A DNA stretch of 64,000 nt from Streptomyces lomondensis (GTDB lineage Bacteria > Actinomycetota > Actinomycetes > Streptomycetales > Streptomycetaceae), in contig NZ_BMWC01000016.1 of the NCBI RefSeq assembly GCF_014651035.1, positions 1-64,000 of the forward strand, written 5' to 3'. Shown piece after piece: positions 1-8,013 of this stretch. The notes beneath the pieces are model-generated. The model was not told where the DNA came from. It saw nothing but the letters and a program-made list of their open reading frames with translations, and ran no database searches. Position numbers and translations under genes: made by a program. The first letter of the stretch is position 1; every line of letters begins with the position of its first letter.

Positions 1-142
1 CGGCTACCGAAGACTCAGCCCCCGCTACGAACGCAACCCCCGCAACTACCCGGCCTTTCTCAGCCTCGCCGCAGCCATGTGCTGCTACAAGCGACTCGCC
101 CGCCTCACCACATAGGACACGGTCTTATCGTGCGCGCCTGCC
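1..142 (+). mobile_element. Right end of an IS5-like insertion sequence, cut by the window edge
   Basis: The segment up to the shared base pattern near 141-142 matches, in reverse complement, the IS end at 9451-9600. Beyond that point the two sequences differ completely, which marks the IS boundary. Both copies carry the same terminal stretch (GGACACGGTCTTATCGTGCG just after the transposase stop). The copy is oriented so that its end faces the 143-9450 segment. Few differences are visible in the overlap (for example Phe-Leu-Ser against Phe-Pro-Gly in the transposase), so the two are separate but related insertions. Confidence 0.75.
2..115 (+). CDS. IS5-family transposase, C-terminal fragment (5' part outside window)
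   Basis: An open frame enters from the left edge and ends at the TAG at 113-115. The translated tail (GYRRLSPRYERNPRNYPAFL, then CCYKRLARLTT) is the typical C-terminus of IS5-family (IS427-like) DDE transposases of Streptomyces. The same tail occurs on the minus strand ending at 9478. Whether this copy is intact cannot be judged because most of it lies outside the window. Confidence 0.75.
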   Translation, partial: GYRRLSPRYERNPRNYPAFLSLAAAMCCYKRLARLTT

Positions 143-172
143 ACGGCCCTCGGTGCTGGTGAGCTCGCCGAC

Positions 173-487
173 TCAACTGTCGCCGGTACCTCGCAGCACC
201 CATCCCGCTGGTGACCGTCTGCGATCGCCAGAGACGTGTCGGCTCCAGGCCCCACCAGCCTCGGATGCAAGGCAGGTTGTGGTGACGTGGTGGTAGCCGA
301 GGGCATCGGCCACGACGACAGCGGGCATCTCCAGGACTTGCTGGCGGATCGCTGCGATCCGGCCGACGATCGTGGGGACCCTGAGGTCGTTGATCAGCTC
401 CGGAGAGAGCGAAGGGATGCAGCGGCTTACCGGCCCGCCAGCGGGGAAACAGCCACCGGGAGTCACGGTGGTCGCGGTGTGCAAGCT
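173..487 (-). pseudogene. Tyrosine recombinase/integrase remnant
   Basis: The minus-strand frame ending at 173 contains VPTIVGRIAAIRQQVLEMPA, then VVADALGYHHVTTTCLASEAGG and AWSRHVSGD. As I recall the family, this resembles the C-terminal part of integrase-like proteins found in Streptomyces. The upstream part (about 400-487) keeps only fragments in other frames, and no N-terminal region is present, so the gene is a remnant. It lies directly inside the left IS copy, which suggests the IS landed in older mobile DNA. Assignment rests on motif memory and is moderate at best. Confidence 0.45.
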
Positions 488-692
488 CTCCGTCATCGCC
501 CGCGCTCTGCACACCACCCGCCGGGCGCTGCGAGGGCCACGAGCGCACGGCGGTCCGGTACGCCCGGCGCCACCGACCCCAAGCTGTACCCGGCCACGAT
601 CTGGGCCAACTGGCTGTGTGGCGACCACAAGCCACTCCAGCAGCAATTCCGGGATGAAACATCGGGAGAAAACGACCTTTCAGAACTGGCCC
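488..692. other. Gap without a recognisable gene
   Basis: No frame here gives a protein I recognise. The stretch separates the integrase remnant from the promoter region of the two-component operon and may be further decayed mobile DNA. Confidence 0.4.
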
Positions 693-726
693 AAAGCACG
701 GCTCCGTCAACGCTGTTCCGTACTTT
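693..726. promoter_or_regulatory. Inverted repeat AAAGCACGG-N16-CCGTACTTT upstream of the two-component operon
   Basis: The half-sites are at 693-701 and 718-726, ending 42 bases before the ATG at 769. An almost identical element lies at 5414-5446 before the ABC transporter operon. The flanks are also similar (CCC before the left half, CCGG after the right half). Being shared by two promoters that face each other across the module suggests a binding site for the response regulator at 2578-3246. That assignment is inferred. Confidence 0.5.
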
Positions 727-768
727 CGGCCGGTACGCGATGCGCTTTGGCTTTCTAGCCTGGGCGGC

Positions 769-1314
769 ATGAATACAGGGGATCGGCCGACAAGGTCGGC
801 TGGCATGATGTTCAACATCGGGCTCGGCGTCGTGTTCACCCTGGGGATCGTCTTCACGACTTTCATGCTCATGGACAGCTGGGGCGGCGCCTCCTGGGTG
901 TTCGGCTCCGCCGTCTCGATCATCGTGGGGGGCCTCGCGCTGATGCGCGAGCGGCAGAAGATGCTGACCGCGGTCGGGGGCCTGGCCGTGACGGCCGTCG
1001 CCGTCGCGGTGTCCCTGATCGCCGGGGACGACCTGCCGCAGGAGCCCGCGCCCATCACGGCGCTGGCCCTGTCGGTGCTCGTCGGCTCCTCAATCAGGAC
1101 GCTGCCGAGGGGGCCGGCCGCCGGGATCGCTGCGGGTGGCGTCGTGGTGACCGGGGGCACCTGGTTCGACGGGGGGACCGGCGTGACGAGCCTGGCCACG
1201 ATGGGGATGATCGCCGCCCTCGTGATGGGGTCGGTGCTGCGCGGACTCGACCGCAACCGGCACGCCAACGCCCCCGCCCCGCAGGGCTCCCGGGCCGACC
1301 CGCCGCGTTCGTAG
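769..1314 (+). CDS. Membrane protein resembling a kinase sensor domain without the kinase
   Basis: A 181-residue protein with about four or five hydrophobic segments: MFNIGLGVVFTLGIVFTTFM near residue 15, then segments near 45-60, 65-85, 95-125 and 135-155. It aligns by eye along its length with the membrane part of the next gene: both have the TWGAAFWV/SWGGASWV pattern followed by a VVGGLAxMRxRxxxxTAVxGL stretch. It ends two bases before the GTG at 1316 and is surely co-transcribed with the kinase. It has no H-box or ATPase domain. A role as accessory sensor or modulator is inferred; no named family was recognised. Confidence 0.75.
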   Translation: MNTGDRPTRSAGMMFNIGLGVVFTLGIVFTTFMLMDSWGGASWVFGSAVSIIVGGLALMRERQKMLTAVGGLAVTAVAVAVSLIAGDDLPQEPAPITALALSVLVGSSIRTLPRGPAAGIAAGGVVVTGGTWFDGGTGVTSLATMGMIAALVMGSVLRGLDRNRHANAPAPQGSRADPPRS

Positions 1315-1315
1315 C

Positions 1316-2581
1316 GTGGCCGGAGAACTGGTGGACGCGGTGAGCTCCGCCCAGGCCGCTGCCACTACCGTGGAGTTGACCGCCGGCGCGCCCGCGGCCC
1401 CGCCGAGCGGCGCGGATCGCGGGCAGAGATTCGGTAATCTGATCAACGTGACCATTCCGGACCGATGGGCCAGGGGCGTCTCCACCGTCGGGCTTGGCGT
1501 CACGTTCCTCACGGCGATCGCCATCCAGGCCGTCGCAATCGCGCAGACCTGGGGAGCCGCGTTCTGGGTACCCGGGGCCGCCGCCGCCGTGGTGGTGTGC
1601 GGGCTCGCGATGATGCGTCATCGGGAGCGGACCTGGACGGCGGTTGCGGGCCTCGTCGTTGCCGCGCTGGCGGTCCTCATCCCGCTGCTGCCCGGGACCG
1701 AGCTTCCCGCCGGGCTCGGACCCTCCATGGCCCTGGGCCTGGGAGTGCTCATCGGTTCCGCGGTCAGGGTGCTGCCGACTGTGCGGGCCGGGGCCGTCGC
1801 GGGCGCCGGACTGCTGGTGATCGCTGCCCAGTCCGCCGCCCGGCCGGCGTCAGCGGTCGTGGCCATCGCCGCAGCGGCGTGGCTGGCCGCCCTCGGGGTC
1901 GGGCTGTCGCTGCGCATGCTCGACGGCCGGGCGAGGGCGACCGCCGAACGGGTGCGTCGGGCCGAACGGCTGGAGCTTGCCCGGGAACTGCACGACATCG
2001 TGGCCCATCACATCACGGGGATGCTGATCCAGGCGCAGGCCGCCCAGATCGTCGCGAGGCGGGCCCCGGAGAATGTGTCGAACTCGCTGACCGAGATCGA
2101 GACCGCCGGGTCCGAGGCCCTGGCGGCGATGCGCCGCGTCGTCGGGCTGCTGCGTGACACCGACGACGCGGCGCCTGCCTCACCCGGCCCGGAGGCTCTG
2201 AGCACGCTGGTCGAGCGCTTCAGCCGCCAGGGCCCGACGGTGCGACTGAGCATGCCCGACGACGACACGCAGTGGCCGCCTGAAGTGACCAGCACCGTGT
2301 ACCGCATCGTCCAGGAGGCGTTGACGAACGTCCTTCGGCACGCGCGGCACGCCCGCTCCATCGACGTCGTCGTCGGCCGCGACGCCGAGGCCGTCACCGT
2401 CGAGGTCGCCGACGACGCCCCGCCGAACTCCGTCCGGCCCCGTCACCGCGGCGGGTACGGTTTGATCGGCATGCGCGAACGCGTCGAGACGCTCGGCGGC
2501 TCCCTGTGTGCCGGTCCCCGGCCCGGCGCCGGCTGGTCCGTGCGGGCGACCCTGCCCGTCCCCGCCCGGAGGCCCGGATGA
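1316..2581 (+). CDS. Two-component sensor histidine kinase (NarL/DesK-type, HisKA_3)
   Basis: Hydrophobic helices cover about residues 55-205. They are followed by the dimerisation/phosphoacceptor motif LARELHDIVAHHITGM (His near residue 226) and a HATPase_c domain with N-box VQEALTNVLRHARHA and glycine loop GYGLIGMRERVETLGGSL. The start is uncertain. GTG 1316 gives the full open frame, but GTG 1448 gives an N-terminus that lines up better with the preceding paralogue; the 40 or so extra residues are Ala/Thr-rich and unlike a membrane domain. Its stop overlaps the regulator start by ATGA, so the pair is translationally coupled. The stimulus is unknown. Confidence 0.9.
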   Translation: MAGELVDAVSSAQAAATTVELTAGAPAAPPSGADRGQRFGNLINVTIPDRWARGVSTVGLGVTFLTAIAIQAVAIAQTWGAAFWVPGAAAAVVVCGLAMMRHRERTWTAVAGLVVAALAVLIPLLPGTELPAGLGPSMALGLGVLIGSAVRVLPTVRAGAVAGAGLLVIAAQSAARPASAVVAIAAAAWLAALGVGLSLRMLDGRARATAERVRRAERLELARELHDIVAHHITGMLIQAQAAQIVARRAPENVSNSLTEIETAGSEALAAMRRVVGLLRDTDDAAPASPGPEALSTLVERFSRQGPTVRLSMPDDDTQWPPEVTSTVYRIVQEALTNVLRHARHARSIDVVVGRDAEAVTVEVADDAPPNSVRPRHRGGYGLIGMRERVETLGGSLCAGPRPGAGWSVRATLPVPARRPG

Positions 2582-3246
2582 CCATCAAGGTTCTGCTCGC
2601 CGACGACCAGGCGATGATCCGCCGTGGCCTGCGGCTGATCCTGGAGGATCAGCCCGACATCGCCGTCATCGGGGAGGCGGCGGACGGCGCCGAGGCGATC
2701 GAGATGGCCAGGCGGCTGCGGCCGGACGTGTGCCTGGTGGACATCAGAATGCCCAAGCTCGACGGCATCGAGGTCACCCGCGCGCTGGCCGGCCCGGGCG
2801 CAACCGATCCGATACGGGTCATCGTTGTCACCACGTTCGATCTCGACGAGTACGTGTACGGGGCACTGCGCGGCGGCGCGGCCGGGTTCATCCTCAAGGA
2901 CGCCGGGCCCGCCCTGCTCATCGAGGCCGTCCGCGCCGCCTGCAACGGCGAGGCGCTGGTCTCGCCGTCGGTCACCCTACGGCTGCTGAAGCACCTGAAC
3001 GAGACCGGGGCTGTGCCCCGCGGTTGCGCCAGGCAGTCGCCACCGCTGTCCGGACGCGCGCTCGAGGTCGTGCAGGCCATCGCGCGTGGCCGCACCAACC
3101 AGGAGATCGCCGCCGAGCTGTTCATCTCCCTCAGCACAGTCAAGAGCCACCTGTCGGGGATTCAGACCAAGCTCGGGCTGCGCAACCGGACCGAGATCGC
3201 CGTCTGGGCCTGGGCGAACCGCATCGTCGAGAGCACCTCTGAGTAA
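2578..3246 (+). CDS. LuxR/NarL-family response regulator
   Basis: A 222-residue regulator with receiver domain at residues 1-120: acidic pair LLADDQ, phospho-acceptor Asp55 in CLVDIRMP, Thr in VVTTFD, Lys in FILKDA. A LuxR DNA-binding domain follows at about 157-215 (ALEVVQAIARGRTNQEIAAE, then LSTVKSHLSGIQTKLGLRNR). It is cognate to the upstream kinase by the 4-base overlap. The inverted repeat before the operon and before the ABC transporter operon is its most likely target, by inference. ATG 2578 was chosen over an upstream in-frame start because of the ATGA junction. Confidence 0.92.
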   Translation: MTIKVLLADDQAMIRRGLRLILEDQPDIAVIGEAADGAEAIEMARRLRPDVCLVDIRMPKLDGIEVTRALAGPGATDPIRVIVVTTFDLDEYVYGALRGGAAGFILKDAGPALLIEAVRAACNGEALVSPSVTLRLLKHLNETGAVPRGCARQSPPLSGRALEVVQAIARGRTNQEIAAELFISLSTVKSHLSGIQTKLGLRNRTEIAVWAWANRIVESTSE

Positions 3247-3371
3247 ACGGTTCACCTCCTCAGCACGACCGCCAGTTTCCGTACGGTCGGGTTGAGTCAG
3301 CGCGCCGGGGGTGCAGCGACGGCAGACCCGATACGGGCATCATCGAAGCCATCCTCATGGCGAGCGAAAAG

Positions 3372-3401
3372 GGCGCCGCCGGGAAAGCCCCCGGCGGCGC
3401 C
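3372..3401. terminator. Stem-loop between convergent operons
   Basis: A perfect 12-bp stem (GGCGCCGCCGGG at 3372-3383 pairing with 3390-3401) with a 6-base loop lies between the response regulator stop and the convergent ABC permease stop. It could terminate transcription from both sides; there is no clear U-tract, as is usual in Streptomyces. Confidence 0.6.
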
Positions 3402-3426
3402 TGGACGGCGTCGGTTGACACGAGGG

Positions 3427-4452
3427 TCAACTCACCCGGCGCCGGATCCGCCAGAGGCCGAACGCAGTGAGGATCCCGCTGAGTGTCAGGTAGATCGCGG
3501 TCTCCAGCCATTGGAACGACCAGTAGCGGCTGCTGGGGTGGTATTGGACGTCGACATGGAGGTTGTGCTGGGCGAGGCACACTGCCGTGTCGCCGAACGT
3601 GCCGCCCGCGCCGGTCTTGGGCGGGCTGTCGAGGCAGTCGTTGAACTTGCTCGCGCTGAGGGTCTTGCCGTCTGCGGTGCGCAGCGGGCTCGTCTCAGCA
3701 ATCCACGCGTCGGGTGCGTTCGGAATTTTCACCCCGCCGATGACGGAGCCACCGCCGATGCTGCCCAGATTCTGCGCCCCATTGATGGCTTCGACCGTCA
3801 TCGGCAGCGTGGCCTTGACCGGCGGCATGAGGCTGGGCCGCACCACGTTGGGGAAGAAGAACTGGAAGGCGAGGAAGACGACGAGCGTCACAGCCATCGC
3901 GGGCAGGGTCTTGCGCAGCAGGAGCCCGACGACTGTGCCGAATGTGAAGGCCAGTGCGGCGTAGCCGATCGGGGCGATGTTGCGGGCGCCGAACACGAAG
4001 GTCTCGAAGTGCTCCTTGACCACCTCGTCGAAGGGGCGGGCCGCCCAGGTGAGCAGGGCCGCAGCCGCGCCGGTCACGATCACAGCGGCCAAGCCGATGA
4101 GCAGGATCTTGCTGAGGAGCCAGCGCGGGCGGGTGATGCTCTGGTTCCACACCAGCCGGTGGGTGCCGTTCTCCAGTTCCCGGGCGACCAGGGGAGCGCC
4201 CCAGAAGGTGCCGATGAGGGCGGGGATCAGGGCGAGTCCGGCCGCCAGGAACAGCAGGGTGTTCTGGTAGGCGCCGCGGAACTGGCTCCTTGCCTCGGCG
4301 CAGTTGGCCGAGCCCTCGCACTTGGCTTGGTAGGCGTCGTAGGCGTCGCGGATGTCTGCACCGAGGGACACCATGTACACGGCAATAACGGCCAGTGCGC
4401 CGGCGCCGAACAGCGCCTGGATGCGGAACTGCCGCCAGCTCAGCCACATCAT
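3427..4452 (-). CDS. ABC-2 type transporter permease
   Basis: A 341-residue integral membrane protein. There is a first helix at about 12-32, a loop with two Cys (AKCEGSANCAEA), and helices near 63-88 (LLFLAAGLALIPALIGTFWG), 115-138, 155-180, 185-205 and 315-333. A large extracytoplasmic region lies between the last two. The motif LVARELENGTHRLVWNQSIT is typical of Streptomyces ABC-2 permeases. Its ATG overlaps the ATPase stop (ATGA), so the two form one transporter. The substrate is unknown; the linked two-component system suggests an envelope-stress or antimicrobial-export role, which is inference only. Confidence 0.85.
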   Translation of the reverse strand: MMWLSWRQFRIQALFGAGALAVIAVYMVSLGADIRDAYDAYQAKCEGSANCAEARSQFRGAYQNTLLFLAAGLALIPALIGTFWGAPLVARELENGTHRLVWNQSITRPRWLLSKILLIGLAAVIVTGAAAALLTWAARPFDEVVKEHFETFVFGARNIAPIGYAALAFTFGTVVGLLLRKTLPAMAVTLVVFLAFQFFFPNVVRPSLMPPVKATLPMTVEAINGAQNLGSIGGGSVIGGVKIPNAPDAWIAETSPLRTADGKTLSASKFNDCLDSPPKTGAGGTFGDTAVCLAQHNLHVDVQYHPSSRYWSFQWLETAIYLTLSGILTAFGLWRIRRRVS

Positions 4453-5372
4453 CGCTGGGCCCCCCGGACTGCGGCCTCGGTCCGGGCGACGGATACGGCG
4501 GCTGCCCGGGTCATGTAACCGAGGACGAGTTCCTCAAGCGTGACGGGCTCGGCCTGACAATGCAGGGCCTCGGGCTCGCTGTCGGTGCGGACGACCGCGC
4601 TGCTGTGCGCGCCGCTGTGCTCCACCGAGATCACCTCGATGCCGGCGGGCAGCCGGTCGAACTCGCCGCGAGGCGCGACCAGTCGGGCGTGCCTGGCCAG
4701 CAGATCCCGGGTATCGCCGGCGACCTGCACCCGCGAGTCGCACAGCACGATGAGGTAGTCGCAGACCTGCTCGATGTCGCCGAGCAGGTGCGAGGACAGC
4801 ACGGCGCTGGCACCGAGCTCGAGGACGAACTCCGTCAGGTTCTGCAGGAACCCCTTGCGGGCCAGCGGGTCCAGCGCCGCCGCCGGCTCGTCGAAGATCA
4901 GCAGCTCGGGCCTCTTGGCCGCCGCGATGGTCAGCGCCAGCTGCGCTCGCTGGCCACCCGACAGCTGCCCGGCCTTCTGCGCGGGGTTCAGCCCCACCTG
5001 GCCGATACGCCGCTCGGCCAGGGGCGGGTCCCACGCCGGGTTCATCTTCGCGCCGAGCTTCAAGTGCTCGGCCACGGTGAACGCGCCGTACACCGGCGTG
5101 TTCTGCGCGACGAACCCCACCCGGGCCAGATGCGAGGCGTTCGCCGCGGGACGTGACCCCAGCACGGTCAGCGAGCCGGACGTCGGCTCGATCAACCCGC
5201 AGGCCAGGTGCAGCAGGGTCGACTTGCCCGCCCCGTTCGGGCCGACAAGGCCGATGACACGGCCGGAGGGGATGGTGAGGTTCACGTCGCTCAGGGCCGG
5301 CTTGCCGCGGCGACCGTATTTCTTCGTCAAACCCTCTGCTTGAAATGCCGGAGGGGAGTCTGTAGGTGGCAT
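4449..5372 (-). CDS. ABC transporter ATP-binding protein
   Basis: Contains Walker A GPNGAGKST, Q-loop VGFVAQNTPVYG, ABC signature LSGGQRAQLALT, Walker B ELLIFDEPAAALDP and H-loop SSHLL. A C-terminal extension of about 80 residues may contact the permease. ATG 5372 is preferred (first residues MPPTDSPPAFQAEGLTKKYG); an in-frame GTG at 5420 would add 16 poorly conserved residues. It is first gene of a two-gene operon with the permease. The inverted repeat at 5414-5446 lies just upstream and is shared with the two-component operon. Confidence 0.9.
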   Translation of the reverse strand: MPPTDSPPAFQAEGLTKKYGRRGKPALSDVNLTIPSGRVIGLVGPNGAGKSTLLHLACGLIEPTSGSLTVLGSRPAANASHLARVGFVAQNTPVYGAFTVAEHLKLGAKMNPAWDPPLAERRIGQVGLNPAQKAGQLSGGQRAQLALTIAAAKRPELLIFDEPAAALDPLARKGFLQNLTEFVLELGASAVLSSHLLGDIEQVCDYLIVLCDSRVQVAGDTRDLLARHARLVAPRGEFDRLPAGIEVISVEHSGAHSSAVVRTDSEPEALHCQAEPVTLEELVLGYMTRAAAVSVARTEAAVRGAQR

Positions 5373-5413
5373 GCCCTCATCCTGGAATTCCCCCTTCTTC
5401 CCAGCATCCGCCC

Positions 5414-5446
5414 AAAGCACGGTTCCCTAGTCGGCGACCGTACTTT
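5414..5446. promoter_or_regulatory. Inverted repeat AAAGCACGG-N15-CCGTACTTT upstream of the ABC operon
   Basis: Half-sites at 5414-5422 and 5438-5446, about 42 bases upstream of the ATPase ATG at 5372. It matches the element at 693-726 in both arms and in part of the flanks. A common regulator is inferred. Confidence 0.5.
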
Positions 5447-5567
5447 TGACCGGTTCCGAGCCCAGGTCCCGCTGCGGTGATCACCGATCCGGCAATTCCC
5501 CGGCGTGCGCGGTCGCTGGATCAAGGTGGCGGGTGGCAGAGACCTGCTGGCTGGAGCCGTGGACGGG

Positions 5568-6503
5568 TCAGACGGTGACGACGACTTTGCCCCGTGAGTA
5601 CCGGCCCGACGCGAACTCGGCGAGGGCCTTGGGGGCGTCGTCCAGGGGGTAGGTGGCCGCGACCTCGACGGACAAGGTGCCCGCGGCGACGCGCTCGGCG
5701 AGATGCTGCAGTTTCCCTTCGGGCGCCGACATCCGCACGTACACGACGGTGATGTCGCGCTCGAAGGTCTCCGGGCCCATCAGTGTGGACAGCAGCCGGC
5801 CGCCGTCCTTCACCGCGTCCGCCGTGTCCAGGAGGGCGGGACCGCGATTGATGAGATCCAGTACGACGTCCAGCCGTCCGCCGACCAGCCGCTGGGCCTC
5901 CTTCACCGGATCGGTCGAGGTGTAGTCGATGACGTCGTGCGCACCGAGGGAGCGCACGTAATCGGCGTCGGCGGGCGTAGCCGTGGCCAGTACCCGCAGG
6001 CCCGCCCGTGCCGCCAGCTGGACGGTGAAGGAACCGACGCCGCCGGTGGCCCCGATGATCAGGATCGTCCGGCCGGCCCCGGCCTCAGCCGCCGCCATGA
6101 TGCACTCCGCGGTCAGGGACGTGGCGGGCAGCGCGGCACCGCGCACCGCGTCCAAGCCCGTCGGCCGCTTGGCCACGTTCGGGCCCACTGCGACCGTCGT
6201 GTACTCGGCGATGGTGCCCGGGTGGAAGTGGGTGTAGGCCACCACGGCATCGCCGATCTCGTAGCCGGTGACGCCCTCGCCGACGGCCTTCACGACTCCG
6301 GCGGCGTCCATGCCCACGACGAAGGGGTGCTCGACCGGCATCATGGCGCGCATCGCGCCGGTCACCAGGGCGCCGTCCAGAGGGTTGAGGCCCGCGGCTT
6401 CCACTTGCACGAGCAGCTCACCGGGGCCCGGACGGGGAGCGGGCACATCGGTGACGACGAGCTGGTCCAGCGGGCCGTAGGACGGGGCGACAAGTGCTTT
6501 CAC
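5568..6503 (-). CDS. NADPH-dependent quinone oxidoreductase-like protein (MDR superfamily, zinc-free)
   Basis: A 311-residue protein with an N-terminal GroES-like domain (PGPGELLVQVEAAGLNPLDG; GMDAAGVVKAVGEGVTGYEIGD) and a Rossmann domain with ILIIGATGGVGSFTVQLAARAG at about residues 143-165. The C-terminus FASGRYSRGKVVVTV is typical of the family. The Cys/His zinc ligands of alcohol dehydrogenases are absent, so reduction of quinones or activated alkenes is expected. It is transcribed divergently from the LuxR-type gene at 6642, which may regulate it. Confidence 0.88.
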   Translation of the reverse strand: MKALVAPSYGPLDQLVVTDVPAPRPGPGELLVQVEAAGLNPLDGALVTGAMRAMMPVEHPFVVGMDAAGVVKAVGEGVTGYEIGDAVVAYTHFHPGTIAEYTTVAVGPNVAKRPTGLDAVRGAALPATSLTAECIMAAAEAGAGRTILIIGATGGVGSFTVQLAARAGLRVLATATPADADYVRSLGAHDVIDYTSTDPVKEAQRLVGGRLDVVLDLINRGPALLDTADAVKDGGRLLSTLMGPETFERDITVVYVRMSAPEGKLQHLAERVAAGTLSVEVAATYPLDDAPKALAEFASGRYSRGKVVVTV

Positions 6504-6641
6504 GGTCTTACTCCTCCACAGGTGGATGCGACGGGTCCAGCTTTGCGCCGGGGAGTGCGGCAGGTACCCGTCCTTCCGACCGGAGCGGACTGCTCGAAAG
6601 AGCAGGTCGACAGCGGCGAACGCTCATTAGGGTTTGTGGTC

Positions 6642-7932
6642 ATGGAGGCTGGTGACTTGTCGGACCCGGCGCAGGTGCTCGGCGCCGCGAAATCCGTACT
6701 CGCGGTGCCGCCGGAAGGCACCGCCGAGCAGCTGTCCGCGGTCCTCGCCGGGCCGCTGCCACACCGGGCACTGGCCGTCCTCACGGGTGACTGCTCCCGC
6801 TCGCCGATGCGCAGGGTCGGTGAGCCAGGCGTCGCCGACCGGATTTCCAGCGCGGAACTGGCCCGGCTGTCCGGCACGGTGGACATCGGTGTGCCGCGCT
6901 TCGCCGTCGCCCTCATCGGTGGCAAGGAGCGCAACGTGCTGTCCGTGGCCTCCGCCCCGCACCAGCGCTCCGGGGCGCTGCTGGCCGTCGTGACGGCGGA
7001 CCGCCACGAACCCGCCCCCGGCATCCGGCAGTTGGTGCAGCAGCTGTGGGACATCATCTCCCTTCAGCTGTCCGGGTACGCGGCGCAGGCCCACCCCCGT
7101 CCCGCTGGCCGGGAACCGGATAGCGGCCCAGGAACGGGCCAGGGTCATCGCCGAGCTGACCGACGCGCACGCGGCCGCGCTGTCCGCACTCCTCGGTGCG
7201 CTGCGCTCCCGCACGCTCGACGACGCAGCCGCCCGGCGTACGGCCGCGGACATCGCGGTCTGCGCCCTCATCGAGCTGCGCGCCGCCGGAGATCTCGACC
7301 GGTCCCTCACCGAGGAGACCGGACAAGGGGCCTTCGCCCGCCTCGAAGAACGTCTCGCCCCCCTCACCAGATACAGCGAGGTGACCCTCGAACTCGTTCC
7401 CCCGGATCCCGGCCTGCGAACGCGCCTGCTTCCCAGCGACATCGCCCACGCCGCGCGCGCTGTCGCACGGGGCGGCGTGCTGCTGATGCTGGAACAGGAC
7501 GGAATCGGCCGTATCCGCCTCCAGTGGAAACTCACCGGTGCCGGACTGCTGATCTCCCTCCGGGACGACGGGCCCGGCAGGCTCGCGGCGGACGCGCTCA
7601 CCATGCACCGGCTCGCGGACCGGGTCGCGTCGCTCGGCGGCGCAGTGTCCCTCGACGCGGTGCCGGGCTGGGGCACGCACATCACCGTCGAACTGCCGCT
7701 CACCACCCGGCAGGCCCTGCCGGCCGACGCCCTGCACGCCCTGAACCCGCGCGAACTGCAGGTCCTCGAGCAGATCACCGAGGGACACCGCAACCGGAAC
7801 ATCGCCGAAGCGCTGCAGATCAGCGAACACACCGTGAAGTACCACGTCCGCAACATCCTGGAGAAGCTGAAGGTCGATTCACGGGGCGAGGCCGCCGCCC
7901 TGGCCCGGGGGACACGACGCCCACTGGTGTGA
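6642..7932 (+). pseudogene. LuxR-family regulator with ATPase-like domain, frameshifted near 7083
   Basis: From ATG 6642 the frame reads a sensor-like region (MEAGDLSDPAQVLGAAKSVL... to LWDIISLQLSGYA). Around 7080-7090 the reading must shift by one base to continue as VPLAGNRIAAQERARVIAEL. The second part holds a degenerate HATPase-like region (LTMHRLADRVASLGGAVSLD, HITVELPL) and a C-terminal LuxR domain (LNPRELQVLEQITEGHRNRN, then EHTVKYHVRNILEKLKV). Together about 430 residues, a plausible full-length regulator. One extra base (probably G in GCGGCG at 7081-7086) explains the break. It may be a real mutation or a sequencing error. It lies divergent to the oxidoreductase. Confidence 0.75.
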
Positions 7933-8013
7933 CCCGGTACGAGGGCGGCCCACCCCGCCGGCCCGGCGCTTCAAGGGGCACCCCAGAGGAATGCCACCGC
8001 GATCTGTTGCGGG

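Noticed and set aside
3292-4518. 408-residue plus-strand open frame
   Set aside because: Antisense shadow of the ABC permease; no protein-like motifs, typical of high-GC DNA.
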